Positions 45,620-54,059 of a stretch of 60,532 nucleotides of DNA are shown piece after piece. Position 1 is the stretch's first letter; every line of letters begins with the position of its first letter. The notes beneath the pieces are model-generated. The model saw only the letters and a list, made by a program, of their open reading frames with translations, did no database searches and was not told where the DNA came from. Both the position numbers and the translations under genes were made by a program. The stretch lies in the NCBI RefSeq assembly GCF_000359585.1, contig NZ_APMH01000008.1, positions 1 through 60,532 of the forward strand, written 5' to 3'. This stretch comes from Clostridium tyrobutyricum DSM 2637 = ATCC 25755 = JCM 11008. GTDB taxonomy: Bacteria; Bacillota; Clostridia; Clostridiales; Clostridiaceae.

Positions 45620-45886
45620 CTATAAAATAAAAAGAGAGATAAGAATCTCTCTTTTATTCTCATTGATACTCCAAAATACCGCTGAACTTAATTTGACACC
45701 TATCTCTCGATAGGTGGGTGTTCTCACAGATGCATCTATCACTTCCTATGTCTCAAAGGTTACATATACACATCTAAATATTAAACTCCCGATTTAGTAA
45801 TGTAGGTTCAAATTAAAGCCTTACGCATATTCTAGAAAAAAATCAATTAATATCACATTAAAACATGTAAACAATATCATGTCCAC
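45620..45886 (-). ncRNA. Structured non-coding RNA of unknown family
   Basis: On the minus strand a near-consensus promoter (45893-45921) and a terminator (stem 45631-45640 with 45645-45654, then T-run) bracket about 260 nt with no ORF or downstream gene. In it, 45687-45696 pairs with 45808-45817 (10 bp). A perfect 8-bp hairpin with a GAGA loop lies at 45697-45716. A larger hairpin pairs 45728-45733 with 45770-45775 and 45747-45751 with 45762-45766. A 6-bp hairpin at 45774-45779 with 45792-45797 overlaps the previous one by 2 nt. It is multi-branched rather than a 6S-like rod. tmRNA, RNase P and SRP signatures are absent. Confidence 0.6.
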
Positions 45887-45892
45887 ATACAC

Positions 45893-45921
45893 ATTATAAA
45901 ACGTGTAATTTAAAAAGTCAA
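45893..45921 (-). promoter_or_regulatory. Promoter of the structured RNA
   Basis: Minus-strand TTGACT (45916-45921), 17 nt, TATAAT (45893-45898). The -35 falls within a small hairpin AAAAAGT/ACTTTTT that may terminate tRNA-Leu. Confidence 0.78.
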
Positions 45922-45937
45922 TAGTACTTTTTAAATT

Positions 45938-46022
45938 TGGTGCGAAAGACGGGACTTGAACCCGTACGATTTTACTCACACGCCCCTCAAACGTGCGCGT
46001 CTGCCTATTCCGCCACTCTCGC
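45938..46022 (-). tRNA. tRNA-Leu (GAG)
   Basis: A class II tRNA with acceptor GCGAGAG/CTTTCGC, discriminator A and encoded CCA. Anticodon stem CACGT/GCGTG with loop TTGAGGG gives anticodon GAG (reads CTC/CTT). Confidence 0.96.
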
Positions 46023-46043
46023 ATAGCTGATTGATACATTTGT

Positions 46044-46072
46044 ATTATAACCACATTCACTTATATTGTCAA
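46044..46072 (-). promoter_or_regulatory. Promoter of tRNA-Leu(GAG)
   Basis: Consensus TTGACA (46067-46072), 17 nt, TATAAT (46044-46049) on the minus strand. It overlaps the end of the NtrC-family gene. Confidence 0.88.
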
Positions 46073-47427
46073 CTATTTAATTTTTTTATATCTATATTGT
46101 ATTTATTTATTTTTCTATATATGGTAGCTTTACCAATTTTAAGCACACGAGCTGTTTCGGAAGCGTTTCCATGAAAGTATTTTAAAGCATTACTTATATA
46201 AGCCTTTTCTACTTTTTCAAGCGGCATTGGTATATCGGGAGTAAATGGATTTATTTTAAAATCTAAATTGATGTTTTCATGTATTAGATATTTATCAGTT
46301 ATTAACGAATCTTCACATAGATAGTAGGATCTCTCCACAATATTTCTCAACTCTCTTATGTTGCCAGGAAAATTATATAGAATTAATTTGCCAATATAGG
46401 AATTATCCAAGTGTTTTGGAAAGTTGGGATTTTTGGAATTTAATCTGTCTATAAAATGTCTTGCTAGAATTTCGATATCTTCCTTCCTTTCCTGTAAAGG
46501 CATAAGATTTAAATTAAGTACACTCAGCCTATAATATAGATCGCCTCTAAAATTTCTATTTTTTATTTCATCTTTTAATAATTTGTTTGTAGCTGCTATA
46601 ATTCTAACATCAATTGATTTTTCGTAGGTTGCACCAACTCTTACTATCTTTAGATTATCAAGTACTCTTAAAAGTTTAGATTGTATATCAAGAGGGAGTT
46701 CTCCTATTTCATCTAGAAATATAGTACCACCATCAGCTAGTTCAAATTTTCCAGGGTAGCCGCCTTTTGAAGCCCCTGTAAAGGCACCTTTTTCATATCC
46801 AAATAGCTCACTTTCTACTAATTCTCTTGGAATAGCAGCACAATTTACAGCTACAAAAGGTCCATTATGTCTACTACTGTAATTATGTATAGATTGTGCA
46901 AATACTTCTTTTCCTGTTCCACTCTTTCCTTCAATCAATATATTGCAATCTGTATTTGAGGCTCTTTTAGCGAGCTTAATAATATATTCCATTTTTGTTG
47001 AGCGGGTTATTATGTCATGAAATGTATAGGAAGCTTTGTACCCTACCACATTATTTACTATTTTGTGCAATCTTTTAGTATCCTTTATGGAGAGAACAAT
47101 TCCCAATACTTTATCTTTTAGTTTTATAGGTACAATATTTACTATACATCTTATTTTTTTATTACCTAAATAAAATATACAATCTGCATTGAATATATTT
47201 TTACCTGTAATTATTATTGAATTCAACATAGTATCTTTTAAAATATTTTTCAAGTTTATATTATATAAAACATCTTCTCCTATATTAAATATTTTAAGTG
47301 CAGTTGGATTTGCCATTTTTATATTGAATTTATCATCTGTTATTATAAGCCCATCATTTACAGATTGAAAGATGGATTTGAATGTTGAATTTAATAAATT
47401 GTTATTTGAAATAAATTTATCATCCAT
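46069..47427 (-). CDS. PAS-domain sigma-54-dependent activator (NtrC family)
   Basis: A 452-aa enhancer-binding protein. The N-terminal PAS sensor (about 10-115, SVNDGLIITDDKFNIKMANPTALKIFNIGED) replaces a receiver domain. The AAA+ core has Walker A EGKSGTGKE, ESELFGYEKGAFTGA (intact GAFTGA sigma-54 contact), LDEIGELP and RDLYYRLSVLNL. A Fis-type helix-turn-helix (NASETARVLKIGKATIYRKI) ends the protein. The start at 47427 uses AAGGA. The ATG at 47436 is alternative. No -24/-12 promoter is seen nearby, so its target operon lies elsewhere. It is unaccompanied by a kinase. Confidence 0.92.
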   Translation of the reverse strand: MDDKFISNNNLLNSTFKSIFQSVNDGLIITDDKFNIKMANPTALKIFNIGEDVLYNINLKNILKDTMLNSIIITGKNIFNADCIFYLGNKKIRCIVNIVPIKLKDKVLGIVLSIKDTKRLHKIVNNVVGYKASYTFHDIITRSTKMEYIIKLAKRASNTDCNILIEGKSGTGKEVFAQSIHNYSSRHNGPFVAVNCAAIPRELVESELFGYEKGAFTGASKGGYPGKFELADGGTIFLDEIGELPLDIQSKLLRVLDNLKIVRVGATYEKSIDVRIIAATNKLLKDEIKNRNFRGDLYYRLSVLNLNLMPLQERKEDIEILARHFIDRLNSKNPNFPKHLDNSYIGKLILYNFPGNIRELRNIVERSYYLCEDSLITDKYLIHENINLDFKINPFTPDIPMPLEKVEKAYISNALKYFHGNASETARVLKIGKATIYRKINKYNIDIKKLNS

Positions 47428-47684
47428 AGATATCATCCTTAATTATAATTATTTAGCCTAAGTATAACATTTTTATATGAATATTAAAATTAGAATTCAT
47501 TTTATTTAAAAATTGGAGAATTGTTGTGAAAAACAGATAAAAACATATATGTATACCATAATATAAATAAATATAGTTCTAAATAAGCTTTAAGTATAAA
47601 AAAAAGAGTTATGCTAAAAATAGATAATAATATATAATCATTCCGTATCAAATGAAAACAAAATTACTTTTAGAGGTGCAAAAA

Positions 47685-49538
47685 ATGAAATTTAAATTGG
47701 GAAAATTTTTGATAGGAGAGAGTTTAAAAACTGAAGAGTTAAAAGGCCAAAAATTAAATGTTTTTTGGGGGTTGCCTATACTGTCTAGTGATGCAATTTC
47801 CTCAGTAGCCTATGCAGGAGAAGAAATATTATGGGTTCTCATACCTGTGATTGGAATGATGGCTTATAAATATATGTTCCTTGCATCGCTTTGCATTGTA
47901 TTTTTGATGTTTGTTGTTACTCTTTCTTATAGACAAACTATAGATGCATATCCTGGAGGAGGAGGTTCTTATGTTGTTGCAAAAGATAATTTGGGAAAAA
48001 TTCCTGGATTAGTAGCTGGAGCATCCCTAACCATAGGATATATACTTACAGTTGCTGTTAGTGCATCAGCTGGAACAGCAGCTATAACATCTGCAATACC
48101 TGAGATTTTGCATTATAAGGTTTTGATAACTATATTGTTGATACTTGTTATGACAATTGGGAATCTTAGAGGTCTTAGAGAATCATCAAAGACATTTGGT
48201 ACTCCAACTTATATATTTATGATATTGATATTGGCCATGATTGTATGGGGAATTTTTAAGGTTAAGGTTTTAGGATATACTCCTATGCCAGTTTATAAAG
48301 TCCCACAGATCACTGGTGATATAACATTGTTTTTATTTTTACGGGCATTTTCATCCGGGTGTACAGCTTTGACAGGTATTGAAGCAGTAAGCAATGCTAT
48401 ACCTAACTTTGAAGAACCATCACAGAAAAATGCAAAAATGGTACTTGGATTGCTGTCTTTGGTTGTATTTTTAATATTTGGAGGACTATCTTACCTAGCT
48501 ACACTTTATCATGCAGTACCAAATTCTCAAGTAACTGTAGTAGCACAAATTGCATCTCAAGTATTTGGCAATAATATTTTATTTTATGTAGTTCAGGGTG
48601 CTACTGCAATTATACTTATATTGGCAAGTAATACTGCATTTGCAGGACTACCTATGCTTCTTGCTTATATAGCTAAAGATGGATTTGCACCAAGGCAATT
48701 TGCAAAACGAGGAAAGAGACTTGGATATTCCAATGGAATTGTAACTCTTAGTATTATATCAATTATATTGGTTATAATATTTAAAAGTGATACACATTAT
48801 TTAATGCCTTTATATGCAGTAGGTGTATTTATATCATTTACTCTTTCCCAATTGGGTATGTTTATTAGATGGAGAAGAAAAAAACAACATGCATGGAGAC
48901 GTAAATCAATCATAAATGGAATTGGGGCATTTATAACTTTTGTAACGGCAGTAATACTTGGAATAACTAAATTTATCAGTGGAGCGTGGATAGTATTTAT
49001 AGTTATACCTATACTTGTATATTTTATGCTTATTATAAAAAAACACTACTCAGAAGTTGCAAGACAGTTAAAATTATCTATAAATGAAATGCCTAAAGAA
49101 ATAAATTTTAAAGATCAGAAGAGGTATGTGATAGTACCTATAGATACTTTGAATAAATCATTTTTAAAAGCATTGAATTATGCAAGAACTATATCAGATA
49201 ATATAATAATATTTCATGTTTCAGTAGATGATATGACAACTGAAAAGTTATTGAAAAAATGGAATGAATACAATAATGAGTATAACATGGATATACCTAT
49301 AATAGTAAAAAAATCTCCTTATAGAAGCATTGTTGGACCCCTTGTGAAATTTATAGAATCTGAAGAGTATTCAGCTGGACCTAAAGATACAGTAACAGTG
49401 GTTCTACCTCAATTTGTAGTCACCAAGTGGTGGGGAAACATACTGCACAATCAGACGGCTCTTCTAATTAAAACCATACTTCTTAAGAGGAGAAATATAG
49501 CTATAGTAACAGTGCCTTATATAATATTTGAAAAGTAG
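47685..49538 (+). CDS. KimA-like potassium importer (APC family permease)
   Basis: A 617-aa membrane protein with 12 transmembrane segments and a cytoplasmic C-terminal domain of about 150 residues. The N-terminus KFLIGESLKTEELKG, LSSDAISSVAYAGEEI, SYRQTIDAYPGGGGSYVVAK and GASLTIGYILTVAVS closely follow Bacillus KimA (YdaO), a K+:H+ symporter inhibited by c-di-AMP. The start at 47685 has TAGAGGTG upstream. The ATG at 47652 has no ribosome site. Unlike Bacillus kimA, the 250-nt upstream region has no ydaO c-di-AMP riboswitch that I can see. Confidence 0.85.
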   Translation: MKFKLGKFLIGESLKTEELKGQKLNVFWGLPILSSDAISSVAYAGEEILWVLIPVIGMMAYKYMFLASLCIVFLMFVVTLSYRQTIDAYPGGGGSYVVAKDNLGKIPGLVAGASLTIGYILTVAVSASAGTAAITSAIPEILHYKVLITILLILVMTIGNLRGLRESSKTFGTPTYIFMILILAMIVWGIFKVKVLGYTPMPVYKVPQITGDITLFLFLRAFSSGCTALTGIEAVSNAIPNFEEPSQKNAKMVLGLLSLVVFLIFGGLSYLATLYHAVPNSQVTVVAQIASQVFGNNILFYVVQGATAIILILASNTAFAGLPMLLAYIAKDGFAPRQFAKRGKRLGYSNGIVTLSIISIILVIIFKSDTHYLMPLYAVGVFISFTLSQLGMFIRWRRKKQHAWRRKSIINGIGAFITFVTAVILGITKFISGAWIVFIVIPILVYFMLIIKKHYSEVARQLKLSINEMPKEINFKDQKRYVIVPIDTLNKSFLKALNYARTISDNIIIFHVSVDDMTTEKLLKKWNEYNNEYNMDIPIIVKKSPYRSIVGPLVKFIESEEYSAGPKDTVTVVLPQFVVTKWWGNILHNQTALLIKTILLKRRNIAIVTVPYIIFEK

Positions 49539-49549
49539 GTATTATTTAT

Positions 49550-49592
49550 AGATAAAAATTTGTAAACTCACAAATTTTTATCTATTTTTTAT
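49550..49592 (+). terminator. Rho-independent terminator
   Basis: A 14-bp stem AGATAAAAATTTGT/ACAAATTTTTATCT (49550-49563 with 49570-49583) followed by a T-run. It ends the importer gene. Confidence 0.88.
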
Positions 49593-49715
49593 TTAATTAT
49601 TACAATTTATTAAAATGTACTTAAATATAACGTTATCATTTATTAATAAGATAAAAGGCATCGTATTCATAATATAACATATTCAGTAGATGAAATAAAT
49701 AATTCAAAATTATGA

Positions 49716-49744
49716 TTGAACTTTAAATTATTATGTGATATTAT
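49716..49744 (+). promoter_or_regulatory. Promoter of the ACT-hom-thrB unit
   Basis: TTGAAC (49716-49721), 17 nt, TATTAT (49739-49744), upstream of the ACT-domain gene. Confidence 0.6.
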
Positions 49745-49803
49745 TAGAAATATAATTTTTCACATACATATGTACGCGAATGACAAACAAATAAGGAGAG
49801 CTT

Positions 49804-50241
49804 ATGAATAATAGGTTTTTAATAATAGATTCAGAGATTCTTCCGGGTGTTTTTTTAAAAGTTATAAAGGTAAAGGAGTTTCTTAGAACTGGAAAGGTAA
49901 AGGATATATCGGAGGGTGTAAAAAAGGTAGGAATAAGTAGAAGCACATATTATAAATATAAGGATTCAGTTTTTGCAATGTCAGAAGGTGTAAATGGTCA
50001 TAAAGTTACCTTGGGATTTATGATTTTGCACAAAGCAGGAGCTTTGTCACAGATAATTGATAAAATAGCACAAAAGCATGGCAATATCTTGACTATAAAT
50101 CAGGATATACCTATAAACAATGCAGCTAGTGTATCTATAACTTTTGATGCATCCAAGCTTATAATAGACATTAATGAATTGATTGAAGACATAAAACTTA
50201 TAGATAGTATAGTAAACGTTAGGTTGGTAGCAGTAGAATAA
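49804..50241 (+). CDS. ACT-domain protein (UPF0735 family)
   Basis: A 145-aa protein. An N-terminal helix-turn-helix-like part (EFLRTGKVKDISEGVKKVGISRSTYYKYKD) is joined to a C-terminal ACT domain (HKVTLGFMILHKAGALSQIIDKIAQKHGNILTINQ). ACT domains bind amino acids. With a DNA-binding-like N-terminus, an amino-acid-responsive regulator is plausible but unproven. The ribosome site is AAGGAGAG. It is directly followed by the hom leader with no visible promoter between, so it is probably transcribed with hom-thrB. Confidence 0.88.
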   Translation: MNNRFLIIDSEILPGVFLKVIKVKEFLRTGKVKDISEGVKKVGISRSTYYKYKDSVFAMSEGVNGHKVTLGFMILHKAGALSQIIDKIAQKHGNILTINQDIPINNAASVSITFDASKLIIDINELIEDIKLIDSIVNVRLVAVE

Positions 50242-50249
50242 AAATAAAT

Positions 50250-50503
50250 TAAAGATTATGAAGAGGAAGAGTAGATATGAACTGCTTTTGTAGAGAAAAG
50301 GATAATATGCTGAAATATCCTTTAAGTAAGAGTATTGAAGATCACCTTTGAATTGAATACTGAATTTTAGTAAGTATTTCCGCTTGGTTGCGTTAAATTA
50401 TAAGAGATGACAGTATTACTATGTAAACATAATATAGAATTGCTGTTAAATTGGGTGGAACCGCATGTAGAACTTGCCCCAGTAAGGGATGAGTTCTTTT
50501 TAT
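50250..50503 (+). promoter_or_regulatory. T-box leader of hom-thrB
   Basis: Stem I GAAGAGTAGA is near 50265. The specifier region GAAGATCACCTTTGAA puts ATC (Ile) at 50341-50343, in the position used by ACC in thrS and GTA in valS, with ACC (Thr) as the next triplet. The T-box core TTGGGTGGAACCGC is at 50451-50464. Terminator GAACT...CCC/GGG...AGTTC with a T-run is at 50470-50503. The bulge is UGGA, as in the thrS leader and unlike valS. The tRNA sensed, Thr or Ile, is therefore ambiguous. Confidence 0.92.
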
Positions 50504-50549
50504 ATATCAAATTAGTTAAAAAAGTACATAATTAAGGAGGAAAATGAAT

Positions 50550-51794
50550 ATGGCAGTTATAGCTATGCTTGGATATGGAGTTGTTGGCAGCGGGGTTGCT
50601 GAACTTATATTAAAAAATAGAAATAAATTTAAAAGTAGATTGGATGAGGAACTTACTATATCAAATATTCTAGTAAGAAGTGTAGAAAAGTACAAAGACA
50701 GTAAATATAAGGAATTGATTACAAATAATATAGAAGATATTTTCAAGAAAAAAGTTGATATAGTAGTAGAAGCTATGGGTGGACTAAATCCTTCTTATGA
50801 ATATATTAAAAGAGCTTTAAAGATGAAAAAACATGTAGTAACAGCAAATAAGGATTTAATTGCAGAATATGGACATGAACTTTTGGAATTAGCTAAGGAA
50901 AATGGAGTTTCTATTCATTTTGAGGCAAGTGTAGGTGGAGGAATACCTATACTAAAATCCATGAATGAGTGTTTGGTTGGAAATGATATAAAGAGTATAA
51001 GAGCTATTCTAAATGGTACTACTAATTTTATACTATCTAAGATGAATCATGAAAATATGGGATATGATGAAGCATTGAAACTTGCCCAGGACCTTGGCTT
51101 TGCTGAAGCTAACCCTGAATCAGATGTCATGGGATATGATGCTGCACGAAAATTATCAATACTCTCTACAATAGCATATAATAAGAGAATTTATTGGAAA
51201 GATATGGATATAGAGGGAATTACAAATATTGATGATCGTGATTTTAGATATGCTAGAACAAGAGGGTGCAGTATAAAACTTCTGGGTATCAGTGAAGATA
51301 CTGGAAAAGATGTATTTGCATCAGTTAGGCCAATTATAGTAAAAGAAAATTCTGTACTTGGAAGAATTGAAGATGAATACAATGCAATCTTAGTTGAAGG
51401 TGATGCCGTAGGAGACGTCTTATTTACAGGTAAAGGTGCAGGTATGTTTCCAACAGCTAGTGCAGTATTTGCAGATATAGCTGATATAATAATGCATAAA
51501 GAAGAAGAAAGTATTACTTTTAATGATAAAAAAGCTGAAATAAATAAGGAATGGGAATTACAAAGTGAATGGCTTGTAAGATTAAAAACTCACAATAGAA
51601 TAGAAGTTATTGAAAGTATAACTGAAAATTTTACAAGTAGTTATATATTGGCTAGTGCAGCTACATTTGACGATGATGAAGTGGTGGCATTTATAAAATC
51701 TGAAAATGAACATAACCTAAATAAATATATTGAAAATTTAAGGAAGAGAGAATATATCAGGTCTGCAAAAAAAATATTGATTTCAAAAAACTAA
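50550..51794 (+). CDS. hom: Homoserine dehydrogenase
   Basis: Converts aspartate semialdehyde to homoserine with NAD(P)H. The 414-aa product has the dinucleotide motif LGYGVVGSGV at the N-terminus, VVTANKDLIAEYG, FEASVGGGIPILKSMNE, ILNGTTNFILSKM and DLGFAEANPESDVMGYDAARKL. A C-terminal region of about 90 residues is a regulatory, ACT-like domain. The start at 50550 (MAVIAMLGYG) is 9 nt after AAGGAGG. The ATG at 50544 is only 3 nt away, hence less likely. It is the first gene after the T-box. Confidence 0.96.
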   Translation: MAVIAMLGYGVVGSGVAELILKNRNKFKSRLDEELTISNILVRSVEKYKDSKYKELITNNIEDIFKKKVDIVVEAMGGLNPSYEYIKRALKMKKHVVTANKDLIAEYGHELLELAKENGVSIHFEASVGGGIPILKSMNECLVGNDIKSIRAILNGTTNFILSKMNHENMGYDEALKLAQDLGFAEANPESDVMGYDAARKLSILSTIAYNKRIYWKDMDIEGITNIDDRDFRYARTRGCSIKLLGISEDTGKDVFASVRPIIVKENSVLGRIEDEYNAILVEGDAVGDVLFTGKGAGMFPTASAVFADIADIIMHKEEESITFNDKKAEINKEWELQSEWLVRLKTHNRIEVIESITENFTSSYILASAATFDDDEVVAFIKSENEHNLNKYIENLRKREYIRSAKKILISKN

Positions 51795-51806
51795 GGAGGA
51801 TATAGT

Positions 51807-52706
51807 ATGACTAAAGTGAATATCAGAATACCGGCAACTACAGCAAATATGGGACCTGGATTTGATACTTTAGGTATGGCTCTTAAATTATATAATGAAA
51901 TGGAAGTTGAAGAAACAAACAATGAAACTGAAATATATAATTGTGGAACTAAACTTACAGAAAATTTTAAAGATAATTTGATATATAAAACTATAACACA
52001 GACTATGGATAAATATGGTTATGATTATAAAGGACTTAAAATAAATGTAACAAAATGTGATATACCAATGTCAAGGGGGCTTGGAAGTAGTTCGGCCTGT
52101 ATAGTTGGAGGAATAAGGGCTGCGGATTCAATTATGAATACCAATATGTCTTTAGAAGATATAATTTCATTTGCAACTGAAATAGAGGGACATCCTGATA
52201 ATGTAGTGCCTGCAGCACTTGGTGGAATGGTTATATCTTTAAAAATAAAAGATAGAATAAATTATTCTAGAGTCAAGTTGCCTACACAATTAAAATTTGC
52301 AGCAATGATACCTACCTTTGAGGTGAGCACTGCACTTTCAAGAAAGGTATTACCTGAGTCATATTTAAAAGAGGACTGTATATTCAACATATCTAGATCT
52401 GCCATGCTTATAAGCGCTTTAAACAATGGGGAACTTGACAAACTTAGAATATGTTTTGAAGATAGAATACATCAACCTTATAGAAAAAAACTTATAGAAG
52501 ATTATGATGCTATTTTTGAATACGTCAAAAAGTTTGGATCTATAGGTGAATTTATAAGTGGATCAGGATCTACACTAATGGCTGTTGTTAAAGATAATAA
52601 TGCCGATGAATTTATAAGTTATATGAAGAATTTTTTAAATGGACTTGAAAATAGTTGGAAGATAATTTTACTTGAACCTGATCTAGAAGGAGCGAAGGTC
52701 TTGTAA
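51807..52706 (+). CDS. thrB: Homoserine kinase
   Basis: Phosphorylates homoserine in the threonine branch. A 299-aa GHMP kinase: RIPATTANMGPGFDTLGMAL at the N-terminus, MSRGLGSSSACIVGGI (the ATP loop), GHPDNVVPAALGGM, and the C-terminal SGSGSTLMAV. The ribosome site is AAGGAGG, 12 nt after hom. Threonine synthase (thrC) is not in the window. Confidence 0.96.
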   Translation: MTKVNIRIPATTANMGPGFDTLGMALKLYNEMEVEETNNETEIYNCGTKLTENFKDNLIYKTITQTMDKYGYDYKGLKINVTKCDIPMSRGLGSSSACIVGGIRAADSIMNTNMSLEDIISFATEIEGHPDNVVPAALGGMVISLKIKDRINYSRVKLPTQLKFAAMIPTFEVSTALSRKVLPESYLKEDCIFNISRSAMLISALNNGELDKLRICFEDRIHQPYRKKLIEDYDAIFEYVKKFGSIGEFISGSGSTLMAVVKDNNADEFISYMKNFLNGLENSWKIILLEPDLEGAKVL

Positions 52707-52757
52707 AAGCCTATCACTATCATTATTGATTTATGGTAGTGATAGGCTTTTATTTTA
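52706..52757 (+). terminator. Rho-independent terminator
   Basis: A 17-nt stem AAAGCCTATCACTA.../...TAGTGATAGGCTTT with one mismatch (52706-52722 with 52734-52750), followed by a T-rich tail. It ends hom-thrB. Confidence 0.9.
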
Positions 52758-52842
52758 ATAGCCAGTAATATTTTTCTCACTTTTTAAATATCTTTAATAT
52801 ATAGATATAAATATTTAAACTTTAAGAAGATGAGGTGGGAAA

Positions 52843-53604
52843 ATGAAATACACACGATATGATTTGAAAAAGGAAAAAGGAACAAAGAATTTTGTACTTA
52901 TGATAGCTTTGGTATTGATAGCTGCATTTATCATCGGAACAGTGGCATCTAAAATAATCATGGATTATTATAATGTTTCTGAACCTACTCCCGCAAGTAC
53001 ACAGCAAACTGTCAAAAATAATTCAAATAAAAGTAATAACACAGTTAGCAATGATAAGAATAATGCTGCTTCAAATACTGGTAATAAAAAGTCTTCTGCA
53101 GATGGAAGCCAAGTTAAATTCGTAGCAGTACAGGGCGGAATTTATAAAGATAAAAAAAATGTGGCTGCAGAAAAAAATTTACTCATGCAGTATGGAACAC
53201 CTTTTGAAATTCAGGAAGATGATAAAGTTAGAATTTTTTTGGGGATATATGGAGATAATACAGCAAAAGATATCATGGCATCACTTACGAAACAAAAGGT
53301 AGATAATTCCAATATGGATTTTACAATAAAAAAGACTGATGTTTGCAATGCAGAAATAATAGAGATAATAGATGCAAATTTACAAGTTTTAAATAAGCTT
53401 TCTCAAAAAGATATACAGTCTATAAAGACAGATCAACTAAAAAAATGGTGCTCCTCTTTGGAAGGTGCTGATAAAAATAGCAAAAATTTTATAATACTTA
53501 AAGATTTAAAGGAAAATGTAAGCAAACTCCCATCTCAGCTGTCCAAAGATAAAGTAGAAGGAAATTATATATATATATATAATGTATTGAAAAAAATTAA
53601 ATAA
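52843..53604 (+). CDS. SPOR-domain membrane protein
   Basis: A 253-aa protein. A basic cytoplasmic head (TRYDLKKEKGTKN) is followed by one membrane helix (FVLMIALVLIAAFIIGTV). An Asn/Ser/Lys-rich linker (about 45-85) leads to a SPOR-like domain (VKFVAVQGGIYKDKKNVAAEKNLL...FRIFLGIY-type repeat, here VRIFLGIYGD). A further helical region with one Cys ends the protein. SPOR domains bind denuded glycan strands and target proteins to septa or engulfing membranes. It has its own terminator and lies upstream of the mre cluster. The ribosome site is GAGGTGG. Confidence 0.78.
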   Translation: MKYTRYDLKKEKGTKNFVLMIALVLIAAFIIGTVASKIIMDYYNVSEPTPASTQQTVKNNSNKSNNTVSNDKNNAASNTGNKKSSADGSQVKFVAVQGGIYKDKKNVAAEKNLLMQYGTPFEIQEDDKVRIFLGIYGDNTAKDIMASLTKQKVDNSNMDFTIKKTDVCNAEIIEIIDANLQVLNKLSQKDIQSIKTDQLKKWCSSLEGADKNSKNFIILKDLKENVSKLPSQLSKDKVEGNYIYIYNVLKKIK

Positions 53605-53639
53605 ACTAATTTAATAATTAGTAATATTTGTGTATAATT

Positions 53640-53693
53640 AAAGGTGGTTAGTATAAGTAAAACTCTTGCAATACTTGCCATCTTTATTTTTAA
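53640..53693 (+). terminator. Rho-independent terminator
   Basis: A 15-bp stem with G-U pairs (53640-53654 with 53671-53685, AAAGGTGG/CCATCTTT) followed by ATTTTT. It separates the SPOR gene from the mre cluster. Confidence 0.8.
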
Positions 53694-53788
53694 TTTAAAA
53701 ATTTTTTTAACAATAATATATTTACTTGTTTATGCTTTTATTAAATGATAAACTATATTAGATATGTTGTTAAAGTAGGGGGATTTAC

Positions 53789-54049
53789 GTGAAGGGGACA
53801 GTTAAGAGTGCAGCTTTTTTATGGTTCCTGATACTTTTGGGTGCTGTAGCTGGAAGTCTTATAGGTGATGCAATAGGCAGCAGAATAAGTATACTTCAAT
53901 TTTTAAAAGATTCCTATGAAATAGGCGCAAAGACACCTTTGGTGTTAAATTTAAAAATTTTAACTTTAACTGTAGGAATAAATTTTAATATAAATATTAT
54001 GACTATAATAGGTGTAATTATGGCTATAATATTATATAGAAGATACTAG
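53789..54049 (+). CDS. DUF4321 small membrane protein
   Basis: An 86-aa protein with two hydrophobic segments (AFLWFLILLGAVAGSLIGDAIG and a C-terminal IMTIIGVIMAIILYRRY), the DUF4321 pattern. It starts with GTG and has AGGGGGA upstream. It is the first gene of the maf-radC-mre cluster, 10 nt before maf. Function is unknown. A weak promoter (TTGTTT, 17 nt, TAAACT) lies near 53727-53755. Confidence 0.82.
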   Translation: MKGTVKSAAFLWFLILLGAVAGSLIGDAIGSRISILQFLKDSYEIGAKTPLVLNLKILTLTVGINFNINIMTIIGVIMAIILYRRY

Positions 54050-54059
54050 GAGTGATTGA

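Noticed and set aside
45620-45886. Calling the structured RNA 6S, tmRNA, SRP or RNase P
   Set aside because: The helices form a branched structure rather than a long rod with one bubble, and none of the other signature sequences is present. 6S cannot be excluded without a covariance search.
45821-46060. Minus-strand ORF of 79 aa
   Set aside because: It runs through tRNA-Leu(GAG) and two promoters, so it is chance.
47437-47684. Sigma-54 (-24/-12) promoter or c-di-AMP riboswitch upstream of the KimA-like gene
   Set aside because: No TGGCAC-N5-TTGC arrangement and no ydaO signature could be found by eye.
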